DNA from: Rhypophila decipiens
Lineage: Eukaryota; Ascomycota; Sordariomycetes; Sordariales; Naviculisporaceae
Direction of reading: 5' to 3'
DNA length: 64,000 nt
Assembly: GCA_033297075.1 (NCBI GenBank)
Contig: MU858062.1
Span: 310,001 to 374,000 of the forward strand
Of this stretch, positions 22,024-34,554 are shown piece by piece (positions within the stretch are counted from its first letter, which is position 1; each line of letters opens with the position of its first letter). The notes under the pieces were generated by a model, which worked only from the letters and a program-made list of their open reading frames with translations, ran no database searches and was not told the DNA's origin. The translations under genes were made by a program, and so were the position numbers.

Positions 22024-23845
22024 ATGACGATCAAATCTCGCTGGGAGGTTGACATACCTCGCTGCTCGCTCCAACAATGGATCTTCGGCTCGGCGACAGG
22101 CCCGGTGCCAAACCACAAGGCCTTCCTCGATCCAGAAGCCCCAGAGACCAACTACCTCACCATGGGCGACTACCGCCTGCTTTCCAAAAGAGTCGCCTTG
22201 GGATTGCTCAAGCTTGGCCTCCAGCCAGGTGAGCGGGTTTTGGTCTTTTCCGGCAACTCCATCTTCTACCCCAGTGTCTTCCTCGGGGTCCTCGCCGCCG
22301 GAGGTATCTTCACAGGAGCCAACCCGGGTTTCGTCGCCCGTGAGCTGGCCTATCAGCTCCGTGACAGCGACGCCCGGTTCTTGTTCGTCGCCGAAGCCGC
22401 TCTGCCCACAGCCCTCGAAGCCGCCAAAGAAGTCGGCCTCTCCCACGACAACATCTTCATCCTCGGCGGTAAGGTGGGCCCCGCCTCGGAGCTAACCAAC
22501 ACCTCCAACCCCCAGCCAGCATCCCAAGGTCGTGTCTCGGGCATCAGGCACTGGACAGAGCTCATAGCCGGCAACCTGTCCCAAGCGCAGAAGTGGTCCT
22601 GGACCGAGCCCGCCGACCCCGAAAACACAACATGCTGCCTCAACTACAGCAGCGGCACGACGGGCGTCCCCAAGGGCGTCGAAATCTCCCACTACGCCTA
22701 CGTCTCCAACGGCACCGGAGTAGAATTCACAGACAACCTAGACCCCGAGGTCGAAACCAAGCGCCTGCGACGTCGCGCGCTCGCCTTCCTGCCAATGTAC
22801 CACGCCTACGGACAGACCTACTTCGTCGCCAACTTCCCCCGCATCCTCACCCCCGTGTACGTCATGCCCTCATTCGACTATATCAAGATGCTCGAGTACA
22901 TACAAAAGTACAGAATCACCACCCTCTCCTGCGTACCACCCATCGTAGTCCTGCTCACCAAACACCCCCTAACCAAAAATTACGACCTCTCCTCCATCGA
23001 GCAGATCGGCTCCGGCGCGGCGCCTCTCTCTATCGAAGTAACCGAAGAGTGCCAAAAGCTTCTGCCCGGCAACGTCTCTCTCAAACAAGGCTGGGGTATG
23101 ACAGAAGTCACCTGCACCGCCATGTCCTGGGACCCCAAGTACAAAGGCACCTCGGCGGGCGTAGGCGAGATGATGCCCAACTGCGCGGCCAAGATCATGT
23201 CCCTCGACGGCAAGACCGAGATCCTCGAGGCCCAAGAGCGCGGCGAGCTCTGGATCACCGGCCCCACCTTGCTCCGCTCGTACTGGAACAAACCCCAGGC
23301 GACGGCCGAGACCATGCATATCGACCCCGACGGTACACGCTGGCTCAAGACGGGCGATATCGCCTTTGTGGACGAGTACAAGCCAGGCGGCATCTTCCAC
23401 GTGGTGGATCGGATCAAGGAGCTGATCAAAGTCAAGGGGAACCAAGTCGCTCCGGCCGAACTGGAGGGGATCTTGTTGGACTTCAAGGAGGTTGCTGATG
23501 CGGCGGTTGTGGGCGTTACCATCGATGGCGAGGAGGTGCCTCGGGCTTATGTCGTTAAGAAGGACGGCTCGAGTGTTACTGAGGAGGACGTCGCCAAGTG
23601 GATGGCTGGTCAGGTGGCCAAGTATAAGCAGCTGAGGGGTGGTGTCAAGTTTGTGGGTGAGATTCCCAAGAATCCGGTATGTTTATTTTCCTCTTCTGTC
23701 CCTTTCTCTTGTCAATCTTGTGGTAGGGAATATGGCTGACAATTTGCATTCAACAATATAGTCTGGCAAGATTCTGAGAAAGATTCTCAGAGAAGCTGCA
23801 AAGGCCGAAGTTGGCGACAAGACTCCACAGTCTTCCAAGCTTTAA
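22024..23845 (+). CDS. 4-coumarate-CoA-ligase-like acyl-CoA synthetase, peroxisomal
   Basis: ANL-superfamily adenylating enzyme that would activate an aryl or fatty acid with ATP and load it onto CoA. Exons are 22024-23676 and 23762-23845, giving 578 aa; the 85-nt intron splits the end of the small domain. The P-loop SSGTTGVPKG is at 209-218. Other motifs are YHAYGQTY, the QGWGMTE core and the hinge and tail VDRIKELIKVKGNQVAPAELE. The catalytic lysine lies in PSGKILRK (about K554, start of exon 2). The protein ends SKL, a strong PTS1 peroxisomal signal. Fungal relatives act in side-chain or fatty-acid beta-oxidation and in secondary metabolism, but no pathway genes adjoin it. The substrate is unknown. 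Confidence 0.94.
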
Positions 23846-26100
23846 GTTGAGGTGAGGTGTGGTGAGTTGGTGTCACAAAAGGCCGACAAGGAAGGACATG
23901 GAGATTGAAATACCTTACCGGGTATTGCCGTCACACAATAATCTGTCAACTACCTTTGGAAGAACACCCATTATGTGAGCTCGACAAGGCTGTTTGGAAT
24001 TTGGATCTTGTTAACTCTGGCCTGGCTAACGGAAGGAGACGGAACTGCATCTGAGCCTACTGGACAAATCATATAGCGTGGGAGGATTGTTTAGTGTCTG
24101 TAGGGACCTTCCTAGAAGGTAGCTCACGAACTGATCTTTTGGTGAATACCAATTGGTGGCATACTCATATCCATGAGGAATGTCAATGGATAATATAAGC
24201 ATCTTCATGTGAAGACATGTCCTTTTTTTCCCTTTGGTGCAGGTTGGTAGCAGACGGTTCTCGATGATTGAACTTCTATTGACAAGCAACCTGGATACTG
24301 AAGGTGAGGTAGGTGCGAGTCTACCACTTCCTTCCACGCATTGTTTCCCGACACACTTGACCTTCCTTTCCTAGGAAATATGTCTTGTATTTCTGCAACT
24401 TTCCGGTTGATTCCTCAGGCACCAAGACTATCCGTGACCGCGAACACAGCTTGCAGGTAGTGATGAATGACTGAGGCAACAAAGTCAGCAGGTACAAAAT
24501 ATCAAGAGCGTTCATCACACATTTCACCCATGTCAATAAAGTGCGAATCCTAATATCGAGTCTCAAACGGACTTTTTTCTCCCGAAATCGTCCGTCAAGG
24601 TAGGGTAGTACACGATGTACTCAGGTAGTAAGAAGTAAATCGTGCTGACAGATATGAACGGCCCCCAAGCATCTCTCCGGAGTCCGGTCTAGACCCTTAA
24701 CACTTCTGATGCATTACGAGGTACCGAGGAGGTATAAGCCAAGCAGCCATCTCTCATGCAGCAACGAGTTTGAACAATGACGCAAGAATTAATTACACAA
24801 ATATGACAGCCTGACAAGAACGTCTAGAACGCATGGAAAAACTTTAGTAGCTAAGGCAAATATTATGCAGGTAGGCATCTCTCGTAGTAAACTAACCCAG
24901 GTACTTCTCTCTATCCTCCTCTCCAATGCTCCATAGACAGACATATACACACCACCACACCTCCATCACGGAGTAACTTCCAGCCTTTCACGTTGTATGC
25001 GGACATACATATTTCACATCCCCCTCAACCACACCCACACACACAGTGGACACAGACGGGACGGGTCGCACCTCAGACATCCGCCCATCACAGACAGACA
25101 TATACATCAACCAAAGACAAGACAGACCACACCTCAGCCACCCGCTCCTCAACCAGGTTCGGCTCGACTCGCCTGGCTCGCTTCCATCACCGCCTTTCCT
25201 CCGGTTGGGCTTCAATACCGCCTCGTAGGCCCGACCTGTCAACCTGCTCAAAGACGCCTCTCAACGTCCACCGGCATACGTTTCATCACCGCCTCTCACA
25301 ACTTCACCACCCAATTCGCCTCCATCGTCCGTCCAATCGACCCACTCACAAAACATAACACCGACCGACCGCTCTTTGTTAAATCTCCGTAAAAACCCCT
25401 CCATAAGCCACCACTAGCGAAGAAGTATAGAAGCATAGAAAAGCCCGGTGAAAGCACCACAGCCTGGCTGCATCAGTCATTTCAACCTGTAATAATGTAA
25501 CAACCAAAAGTTCTCCTGATCGTCACAACCCCATTGGCTGGAATCCCCCATCCAAGTGTAGGGTCTTTTAAACATCTGGTTGGGTCATCACTCTAATGCA
25601 CAGCATGCAGCTAGATGTAAGTAGTCAGTTACACAACATTTAATCTCCATTTTTTTCTATACCCTTCTTGCAAAAATCTGAAAAGGAGGGACGGGAAGTA
25701 AAAAGAAGAAAAAAAAAAGCAAAACAGAGAATTATGACAAAAGACAACAAGGGTGTGGCAGACGGGAAGCAACAGAACCTGGTGGGGGTTGCAGCATTTG
25801 ACAGGTGGTCCCTCGGATTGCTCTCCGTGATGCATCTGCACTTTTCTACTTTTTTTTTGTGTCCATTGTGGAGCTCTACAATCACGACAGGAATGTCAAG
25901 GGAGAAGAAGAAATGGTGGCCATCAATTTGTCTAGTAATTAAATCCTTGAGTCAGACTGTTCCTGACATCAACAAGAAATTGCCCCAACACATAGCCATG
26001 TCGCATCTATTTCATCGTGGTGAGGGAAAAAGACATTTCCCAGGACCCCGGTAGCTCCATCAACAACGCAGAAACCATCAGATACCACAGAGGTGGGTGA
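23846..26100. other. Convergent 3' intergenic region
   Basis: A 2.25-kb gap between the stops of the CoA ligase and INO1. A CA-rich, pyrimidine-rich tract runs from about 24940 to 25360, and poly-A/poly-T runs lie near 25700-25860. Open frames in the CA-rich tract (for example 24997-25392) are of low complexity. I see no supported gene. Confidence 0.5.
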
Positions 26101-27845
26101 TTAGAAAAGCTTGTGCTCGAGGGTCATGTCGGACTCGGGCTCAAGACCGATGCAGGCGCGGAAGATGTTGGTGAGGGCTGCACGCTGCTTCGCCAAGGCA
26201 TTGACAACCGGCGTGCCAGGTGGGGTCAGGGGAGCCTTGAGCATGTAGCTGAGGACGCTCAGAACGCTGTGGAAGCTCTGGTACTTGTCGCCATCGGCCT
26301 TCTTCCACTGGATGCGGGTCATCATCTCGGCAACCAAGACAAGATCGATGATCAGGGGAGAAGCAAGAAGGGAGTCTTCGCAGACGTTGAACAGACTATA
26401 ACACCGAGTTAGCATCACCAATTCGTGAGGGTGTCATCACAAAAGTTGTTCTAGACTTACGAGATGGTCTGGTGACCGCCCATGAAGATCTCGGCGTAGT
26501 ACTCGTCCAAGGCACGCTTGTCGTCTCCGACGGCGGGCATGTACTTGATCACGACGGTGTGGTCGGGGTGCTCGCCCTCCTTGTAGAGGACAGAGTTGGC
26601 CTCAACCATGTCATCGACAACGTTGGACTTGGAGATTTCCTTGGAGCGGAACTGCTTCTGGGAGCTCAAGTTCTTGCCGTCGTTGTTGCCAAGATGGTTG
26701 TAGCTGGCAATCGAGGTCAACTTGATACCGGCGCTGATCAAGAAGTCCACGAGCGCCGACTTCATCTTGGTCTGGCCAGACTTGAAGTCGTCTCCACCAA
26801 TGAAGGAGCCCTGCTTCTCGGCGAGCTCAATCGCACCGGGGACAAAGGTGTTCTGGGGAGAGCCGTTGATGAAAGGAGCGCCTTCGAGAATGGAGGCAAC
26901 GGCAAAGACGGTCGAGGGGGAGACCTCCTCGTGTCCATCCTGAATGGCCTTGAGAAGGTTCTCGGCCGTGTCGTTGACGCCGTCGATCAGGGAGGAGAAA
27001 CGCTCCGTGTTGGCAGTCCACTGGACAATGACCTTGTCCAAGCCATTGGCGACCTTGAAGTCACTATGAAAAAGAGTTAGCTCCAAGTTCTTCAACGAGT
27101 GACAGTCAAGATCCATGGCTTACCGGATGTCCTTGCGGATCTGCTCAACGTGAGCCATGGAAGCCTTGGACCCGGGAAGGATGTTGTCGGCACGGTCCTC
27201 CTGGTTGGCAGCAATGAAGTCCGGGTAGTAGATGCTGGGTAGAGGTTTCATCTCGGCCATTTCCTTGCGGACAAGGGCCTTGAGGGTAGGCTGGAGGACC
27301 TTGGCGCGGTCCATGGCAGCAGCGAGGTTCAGGCTGCTGATGTCCCAACCGCCAATGACCAGGTCATTGGGGTGGACCATGGGAAGGATGTCGTGGAAGG
27401 GAATGTTGACGTCCTTGTGGGTCTTGGCATCAGTGCCCAACTTGATGGTTGAGCCCATGACGACAGAGCCGTAGTAGTTGGCGGCCTGGGTGCCCTCGCG
27501 GGTGTCCCAGACGAGGCCACGGCGGTTGGCAATGATTCCGGCCGTCACGGTGGAACCGTTGTTTCCACCCCAGCCCACCAACATGACACCAACCTTGGGG
27601 ACCTTGCGGTCGACCTTGAAATCATAGCGGGTCTCGGTGGGAGTGGCGACGAGGTCGCCGTCGGGGCCCTTGGTGATCGAGGTGTCGCGGTAGGTGTACT
27701 TGGTGTTGATCTCCGAGTCGGTGTAGACGACGTTGGGAGAATTGACCTTGAACAGAGGCTTGGAAGCGCCGGCCGAGTGGCCGTTGGTGCTCAGTCCATT
27801 CCCGTTCGCGTGGGAGGTTGCGTCAACTTCTGCGTGAGGCGCCAT
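26101..27845 (-). CDS. INO1: Inositol-3-phosphate synthase
   Basis: Converts glucose 6-phosphate to 1D-myo-inositol 3-phosphate with bound NAD, the first step of inositol and phosphatidylinositol synthesis in the cytosol. Exons are 27845-27124, 27063-26461 and 26395-26101, giving 539 aa, the usual length; the introns are 60 and 65 nt. The NAD-binding loop GWGGNNGST is at 91-99. Other family blocks are [39 protein letters not shown] and [19 protein letters not shown] (across the second intron). The C terminus [14 protein letters not shown] is typical. The start gives an N-terminal extension rich in Asn/Gly/His (residues 1-30) ahead of the conserved region. No inositol-response element was recognised upstream. 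The gene is divergent from the LIM gene. Confidence 0.98.
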
Positions 27846-30800
27846 TGTGGATAGAATATCGAGAGATGAGAAAAAATCAAGTTATTTTTGGTTAGAGAAT
27901 CTCTTGGGAGGATATTTATCGAGTGAATGGCGAGTCCGCTGAACCTGCAGGAGAGGCACAACGGGCTCCGGCGTAAGGGTGATGGACCCTATATATAGGT
28001 AAATGTATTAGCAACTGCCCTGGTCCTTCCGGCCACCCTGTCATTCTCAACTCCGGTGTGAAGCCTGAGATGAGACGACACAGCGGCGGCGGAGTCGGTG
28101 AGCCACTCACGAATTCAACAAATTGGAGAACGTCTTGACGGTAGTTGCGATCGCAGCTCGGAAGCGCGATCGGCTCGTCGTGCAAGAAAGTTGTGGAAGG
28201 CACGGGGGAGATAGGAGAACGTCGGTGAGGACGTTTGATAAGTGGGTCCAGATGAAAAACTTGTGGTGTGATTGCAATTTCAGATTTGAAAGAAGAGACG
28301 AAGGAAGGTGCGTTTCTGTTGCAAGAGGGCAAGAGCAGATTTATACCTTTCTCAAAATCTCAAAATCCTCAGACCAGACGAAGTTGAGCCGACAGGCAAG
28401 TGCTAGTCTCTTAGGCGGTGAAAGAAATGTCCACTGCTTTGGTAGTAGTAGCCCCTCGACTAGGGTTCCTTCCATTCAGTTCTTTCTCGGCCCTCTCGGA
28501 AGACTAACAAGGTAGCGCCTTTGCTCCATGAGCTCGCCAGCAACCAAAGCGACCTCGGGATAGGGCAGCGATCTGAATCACCCCCGTAAGTATTTAGGTA
28601 ATGGATTAACTCGGTAGCGTATGTAGATAAAGTGAGCAAGGCAGGTGGCAGTGGGTTAGACTCGAGGCACAGTCGAGGATAAAGAAAACAAGACACTGGC
28701 TCCATCTTTATCCCATCCCACATGCAGCACCAAGAGATAAGACGCCCAGCGCGGGAATATGCGCCTCATCGAGAAAATCAACATCTCGCAGGTGAGAAAA
28801 AGGGTTGGCTTTCCTAATTCCGTGTTGTGCGCTTGCATATGCCTGTGAGGGCGTCGTCGACCGCTTATACGAAGCTTGCAATTTGGGAAGGTTGGGAAGG
28901 GAGGTCTGGTCAGGTATGGGACGAAGACGGGATGGAGTGATTGTTGATTCGCAGTTGTTACCATGGCTGCAAGGCTTATGAGGTAGTTAATCTGTACCAA
29001 AGTACATAATACATAACGCCATTCGGGATATGCAAAAATCGACTTCGAGACTAATGTCGAGTTTTGAGACACCTGTTGTGCAGATATGCCCAGCCAACCC
29101 CGCCATCAGGAATAGCCGGGAGGTTGTTGCGGTGGAGGGGTGAGGGGTGTGGAGGTGGGGTTCAAGTTCGGGCTCTGAATGATTGGCCGGCGACCTCGGC
29201 GGGGGATCCGCCAGTCAAGCTCCGCTGCCGGTCCATATTCGTCTCCGACCACACGGCACATCGATGGGGATCCTGCCAGCCTGCGTCAAACCCAAATGCT
29301 GGTCGGTCGGTGGGCAATGTCGACCGAGCAAATGAGATGGGAAAAATTTTCTACGATATTGCGTGGTTTGAGTGGTCTAGAGTCATGTGGATTTTTGGCC
29401 GAGTTTGAACTGGCAAATTAGCAACGTCAAAGACAACAGACGGCAGTCATGATAACCGCATGCAATTTCCCGGAGTCATCCAACGGCCGGCCTCTCGGAG
29501 GTTACAAGAGCTCCTGGCCGGGCTTTTACGGCTGGGCACACAATCCCTGTCCGGGGTCTTGTCAAATGCACGTCCGCCGAGTTGGTCGAGATATTCAGAG
29601 TGAATCCAAACTGGGCAGGCAGTTTGTGTAACAGCAGCTTCGACCTCCGCACAGTTCGGTTTGCCAATCCTGGCCAGGCACCGTAATGGGGGCATGTTTG
29701 AGACATCAAGAGAAGAATAACGTGCAGATGACAATGATGCCCGACATCTCAACAATATGCAAGGTCTGTCAACTTGCTCGCCCGGGACATCATCGCCCGT
29801 CTGCATACTGCACCTCGTTGGCCGTCTATACAGGAACCCCCCAACACCTAGACAGCACTTACGGTGAGATGAGTAGAGCCCGCCATTGGTAAATATTACG
29901 AGACATGCAGCTCAATGATGCGAGAACACCCGACGGATTCAGACGACATCGAATATCTTTGGTGGACTCTGACGCACCGACCGGCCGATGATTCAGGCAC
30001 TGTTGGCTTTCTCTTGCGGAGAGGATTATGTAGTTGGGACAAATCGGTATCGAATCGGTATATCCGTATCTACAGGGACTTTCTTCTCCGCCGTTCTTAA
30101 ACCGCAAATATTTAAGATGATGACGTGTCTAATGTCCTGCGAGGCAACCTTGCCCTAGATCCGAAAACGAAGCTTCGAGATTGGGTTCCAGTCGAGTGGT
30201 TCCTGCGCCTGTGCCGTGAACAAGTATTCGTCCGTCAGCACTCTGCTGGCCGCATTGTAGCAGAGCGGCAAAGAGTATTGCCGTGGAGTGGAAACGTTGC
30301 CGAAGCCCGACTTTGTTGTGGCGCCGAGCTACCGTTGTGTCTGGCGCCTCTATCGTTGCTAGTAATGAATTCATCAAGGCAGCCCGATTTTAACGGCCCG
30401 ACTCTCCTCCAAGCCGAAGGTCATACACAGATACCGGTAGGCACGATATCTTGCCCATGACAGACCACGCGCATGTAAGCGTGATAGTAACGGGATGGTT
30501 CATGCCCGTGGAGATAGTTGCCAAGTTGAATGCATGTTGGACCAACGTCGTTAGGAAAAAGAAAGATCTCATCTGCGGGGGTTGTGTCGTGCAGCGGATT
30601 GATAAGTGATTGGCACAGATTTCATGTTTATGCTTAACAACCACTTACATAAAGCAGCTGGTCAAAGTGAAGGGCCTCGAGTCTAAAGCCACGGAGTGGG
30701 TATCGAGAAGCTGGCTGTCAACAGCCAGGTAATGCTTCCTCAAGCCTTCAAGACTCTCGTCGGTCTCCGTATGGAGTATACTTCAAACATCCCAAGGTAC

Positions 30801-33800
30801 GGAATATGCAGAGGCCAACTGATAGCATCCATCATCATTGGTCATCCAGCCGGCTATCTCGAGCATGTAGTATGCTCAAGATGACGGTAATCGTCACCGC
30901 ATATCCCCCGCTTGTTCAGCCTCGATCGCTGTACCACCCAGGGGCTAATCTCCCGCCCCAGTCTGGAGATAAGTCGAGTGGCTGGCCTTGGCACTTCCTG
31001 ATCCCATCTTGGAGGGTGAAGGTTCTTCGTGACGAGTAATAAGCACACCTTGAATTGGCTGACATGCCAATCCGTGGGGTTGCCTGCATGCACGGCTGGT
31101 TGTTGGGAAGCAACTGTGGTCGTCTGTGACTCTAGTAAATGCAAGCACTTTCAACCCATGCTTGTCACCTTGATCCTGCATCTCATTTATCATTTCTCAC
31201 GCCTATGAAGAGACCACAGTATCTCGCCGCGGGAGCACGGGGAGCACATGATGTGTTGTCAAGCGAAGCACACCTTCTGTTGACAACAAGGTACCGGACA
31301 GGTACACGACATCTGCTCTCCAGGTGTGTGCTGTCGTTCTGTAGTGTAGGTCATCTGCGAGTAAGCAGAACAAGACGCAGCAAGGTCGGGCCCGATTTGA
31401 TAGACTCATGATCTGCCCCGCTTGGACATGATCTGATACAAGAGGTTCGGCCTCACGACGGGCCGGGTCTGGGGTTGTGTGCCAACATCACGAACCAGTC
31501 GCTATGTCGTCCAAAGCGATCTATGAATCGCCTACCGTCTGGGTAGCGCCCCAGCACTTCAAAAAATAGCCGCGAAGATGGTATCAAATTCCACGATCGC
31601 CAATGCAAAGAAAAAAGCAATTCACCTGCACCGGCGACAATCGATCAGTTTCTTGATCTTTTCTAGAGCCGCGGGGAACTCCCTGTCACTCATTCTGGGG
31701 CTTGACCAAAGTGCACGAAAAGGGAAGAGGGTGTTCCCAATCTGGACTGTTGCAGGGGTTTCGTTGCTCGGCCGGCAACCAGCCACACCTTCTCGAGGTT
31801 CTGACTCCTGGTGGTTTGGGTGAGGAGAGGCGCAATGGGTGTGTGTACCGGAATATGATCACGTTCTGATGACGAGTGAATATCGAGCACAAAACAAAGC
31901 CACGAAAAGGTCAATCAGAACGGCCAGGCCTTGCCGAGGCCCGTTTAAGACTTCATTGGTGCTTCATGAGACAATCAAATCTCATGCCCTGAACCATGGA
32001 AGAATGAGAGTGGCCACTGAGCCGCCGCCGGGACCAAAATGATTCTGGAAATCTGGGGAGTTTGTACAACAACCGGTATTATCGGTGATTTGACCGAGGC
32101 TGCCGAAGCCAATCAGTCCCAAGAGAAGCCCTCTCAGCGTCACATGACTTCAGCGGGCGTCTGGTGGCTCATAGCGGTTCGAGATTCAAGCGACCAATGA
32201 AGTCTCGTGTCTTGAATTGAGCCAACTTGCCGGGTGCTCCTTTCATACATATGAGGTGTTTGAAATAGATTTTCAATCACCAATCTCGGAACGGCAACAG
32301 CGCGGACTTTGGTGAGCTCCCGTCTTCACGGATCGGATAACACTCCGAAGTCGAAGCTCGACGAGACGAGGAGGCTGAAGGCAACGCTGTGGCGGCGGCG
32401 GCTGTATTCTGCAACCGTCATTCGAAAAGTGACATGAATGTTTGCCGAATTGAAGCACACTTGAGGCACGGCATAGCCACTCGTGAGGAATGGCATTTCA
32501 AGAGCGACCTCCCGCCAGCCATAAAAACTGTTCTTGTTGTTATTGTCCATGTCGTAAATCGCAGAAGCTGGCTGGATACAAGGCAGGTCTCATTTTGGAT
32601 CCTTACCGAGGGAAGGTTGCATTGAATGGCCTTGCTATCAAGAGCTGGAAGGATTTCTTGCAGGTCTGGTGATGATTTGAGGTTGCGTGGTCGATTGCTT
32701 GTCAATGGACAGTGGACGGTGAGAACTGGAGGATGGCCGGATGGGTCCGGTATATTAGTGGCGTTCTGATAATGTCGTTATGGGCCTTTCCTCTTTCGGG
32801 CTCCTTGTCGAAGAAACGTTGGAGTGGTCCAAGTGGGGATGTCATCAACGAGAAACGAGGGAATCCCACCCAGCGATGGCATTAGAACTTTATTGAGGAA
32901 AGAACTTATCAATCAGTAATGAAGGGGAGTTTTACCGAATCTTCTCGAGTGCAACAATCAAATCATAGCCAATGACGAACCGCGTCGTTCGAACTCATAT
33001 CAAGCACGAAGGATAAATATTTCCGTGCAGAAATCCACCAGAGAGAAGCAAGGAGGAAGCTTGAAGAATGGAAGCTCCCCTCAAAGCACTGTTCGAGTGT
33101 TCGTCTTCATCCCTCGCCTTGAGCTTCATCAGCCCTAAATTCCTCTTGTGATGACCACTTACCCCTTCTCCTCGCATTATCTAAATTCCCTCATCAGCAG
33201 CATCCTTTCCCGATTCGACTTTATCTGTCAATCAATATTTCACATTGGGAACACGGGTGTAAACAAACAGCGAGTGTGTGCATGGACAGCAAGCACCATT
33301 TCTCAGGCCTGGAGCAGCGCTGCAACAGCCTGCCCCGAACCGTCCAGACCCTGCAGGATAAGCTCTTGGCTCCGCTGTACCTGCACAAAGGCGGCAAGGC
33401 TTCTGTCAGGGGCAAGGGACATCCCGCACAATCTTCAGAGCTCATCGATCTCTCCCGTAATTCATCATTCAATTGCCAATCTGTATATTTTGCCGAGCAG
33501 GAAAAGGTCGAGATCAACAATAAGAAACAAACCAAAACAAACAGCCTGCTGAGGCATATGAGTGGTAGTAGCCGTGGACACGTACATTTCCCTCCTTTTT
33601 AATGTTAAATTTGATGCTTGGCCATCTTTGAAGCTGACTGGCAAATCGCAGGCACGATCGTGAGGAAGCTGGGGGCCAGCCACGGCGAGACTCCGAACTG
33701 CAACCTTGCCGGTTACAGTGTCCACTGACAAGGGTCAGCTAGGGCCAGGGGCCAGGACCAGGACCAGGGTGTAAGGGCCAGTTGATTCTTCACCGATTGT

Positions 33801-34554
33801 TGCTCTCCACTGCACCGCAGCCACCGCTTGTCTTCACCACCTTTACCACCCACACTCCCTGGAGTCCCTACCTAGTGCTACCCAGCTAAAACATGCGCCT
33901 GCGTGCTCGTGTGCATCCGTTCATTCTCAACCGAGACCACCTCCTTTGTTGAAACTCAAGCTGCAACACCATTCTGGCCGCCTCCTACCTCTCTGCCCAC
34001 ACAAACACCTTTCTTCTGATCCGCGATTCTTTGCATAGCCCCATAGGATTTGGCATTCCTAGGCCTAGCTCGACCTAGGTCTGTTTCTTGTCCCTTGCTT
34101 TCGCCGGCTTCTTTCTCTCGCATGTAAAACAAACAAGTCCCCATTCTGGTCGATCCAGCTGTCCCCTCTTTCTCAGTCACCCGTAAACATCCTGGGAGGA
34201 AATCGTCGTCTGAGCGCTTGCCACTACCACCACTTCTCCGTTCGCAGACCTTTACGCCATTCCTGATTTGAGCGCGACTTTTGGTTATTCGGCATTCATC
34301 AAGGCTACGCGTGACTGGAGATATCGGCTTGGAGAGAGTATACGTACGAGTTCGAAACGATCCGGTGTCGGCAACGTTGATGGGAGTCAAACCCTGAAGG
34401 CGGTTACATGATTTCAAGGAAACACAAATAGAGTGCTTTTACGACGCACTTCACTCGCCATCGGCCGCAGTATTTTTCGCATCTTCCTAGTTCCATGCTC
34501 GCGTCTCGAGATCGAAATCGATAGGACGGTCTCGGGAGCGGATCAGGCGGAGAA
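27846..34554. other. 6.7-kb gene-poor interval
   Basis: The longest stretch here without a convincing gene, between the divergent INO1 and LIM genes. Its left end holds the INO1 leader and promoter and its right end (from about 33850) a pyrimidine-rich LIM leader. Frames in between are short, lack protein-like composition and join poorly at splice sites. I see no tRNA, no long repeat and no clear transposon. A short tandem repeat lies at 33743-33769. Confidence 0.5.
33743..33769. repeat. Short GGCCAGG/GACCAGG tandem repeat
   Basis: The unit gg(c/a)ccagg recurs in near-tandem within 27 bp, with a further gggccag just beyond. It lies about 790 bp upstream of the LIM protein start, at the edge of the presumed promoter. 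It may be a replication-slippage array. Confidence 0.5.

Noticed and set aside
22593..23498. Long second frame inside the CoA-ligase gene
   Set aside because: It is an arginine/proline-rich shadow frame caused by strong third-position C bias. The true frame carries all the family motifs.
16423..23845. Secondary-metabolite cluster around the transporter and CoA ligase
   Set aside because: No polyketide synthase, NRPS, terpene cyclase, P450 or pathway regulator is present, and the neighbours are housekeeping genes.
24997..25392. 131-codon plus-strand frame in a CA-rich tract
   Set aside because: His/Pro/Thr composition follows the CA-rich DNA. Several frames are open at once, and it lies in a convergent 3' gap.
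28656..29072. Minus-strand frame of 138 codons in the gene-poor interval
   Set aside because: No domain or signal peptide, a mixed composition unlike neighbouring genes, and no supporting leader or splice pattern.
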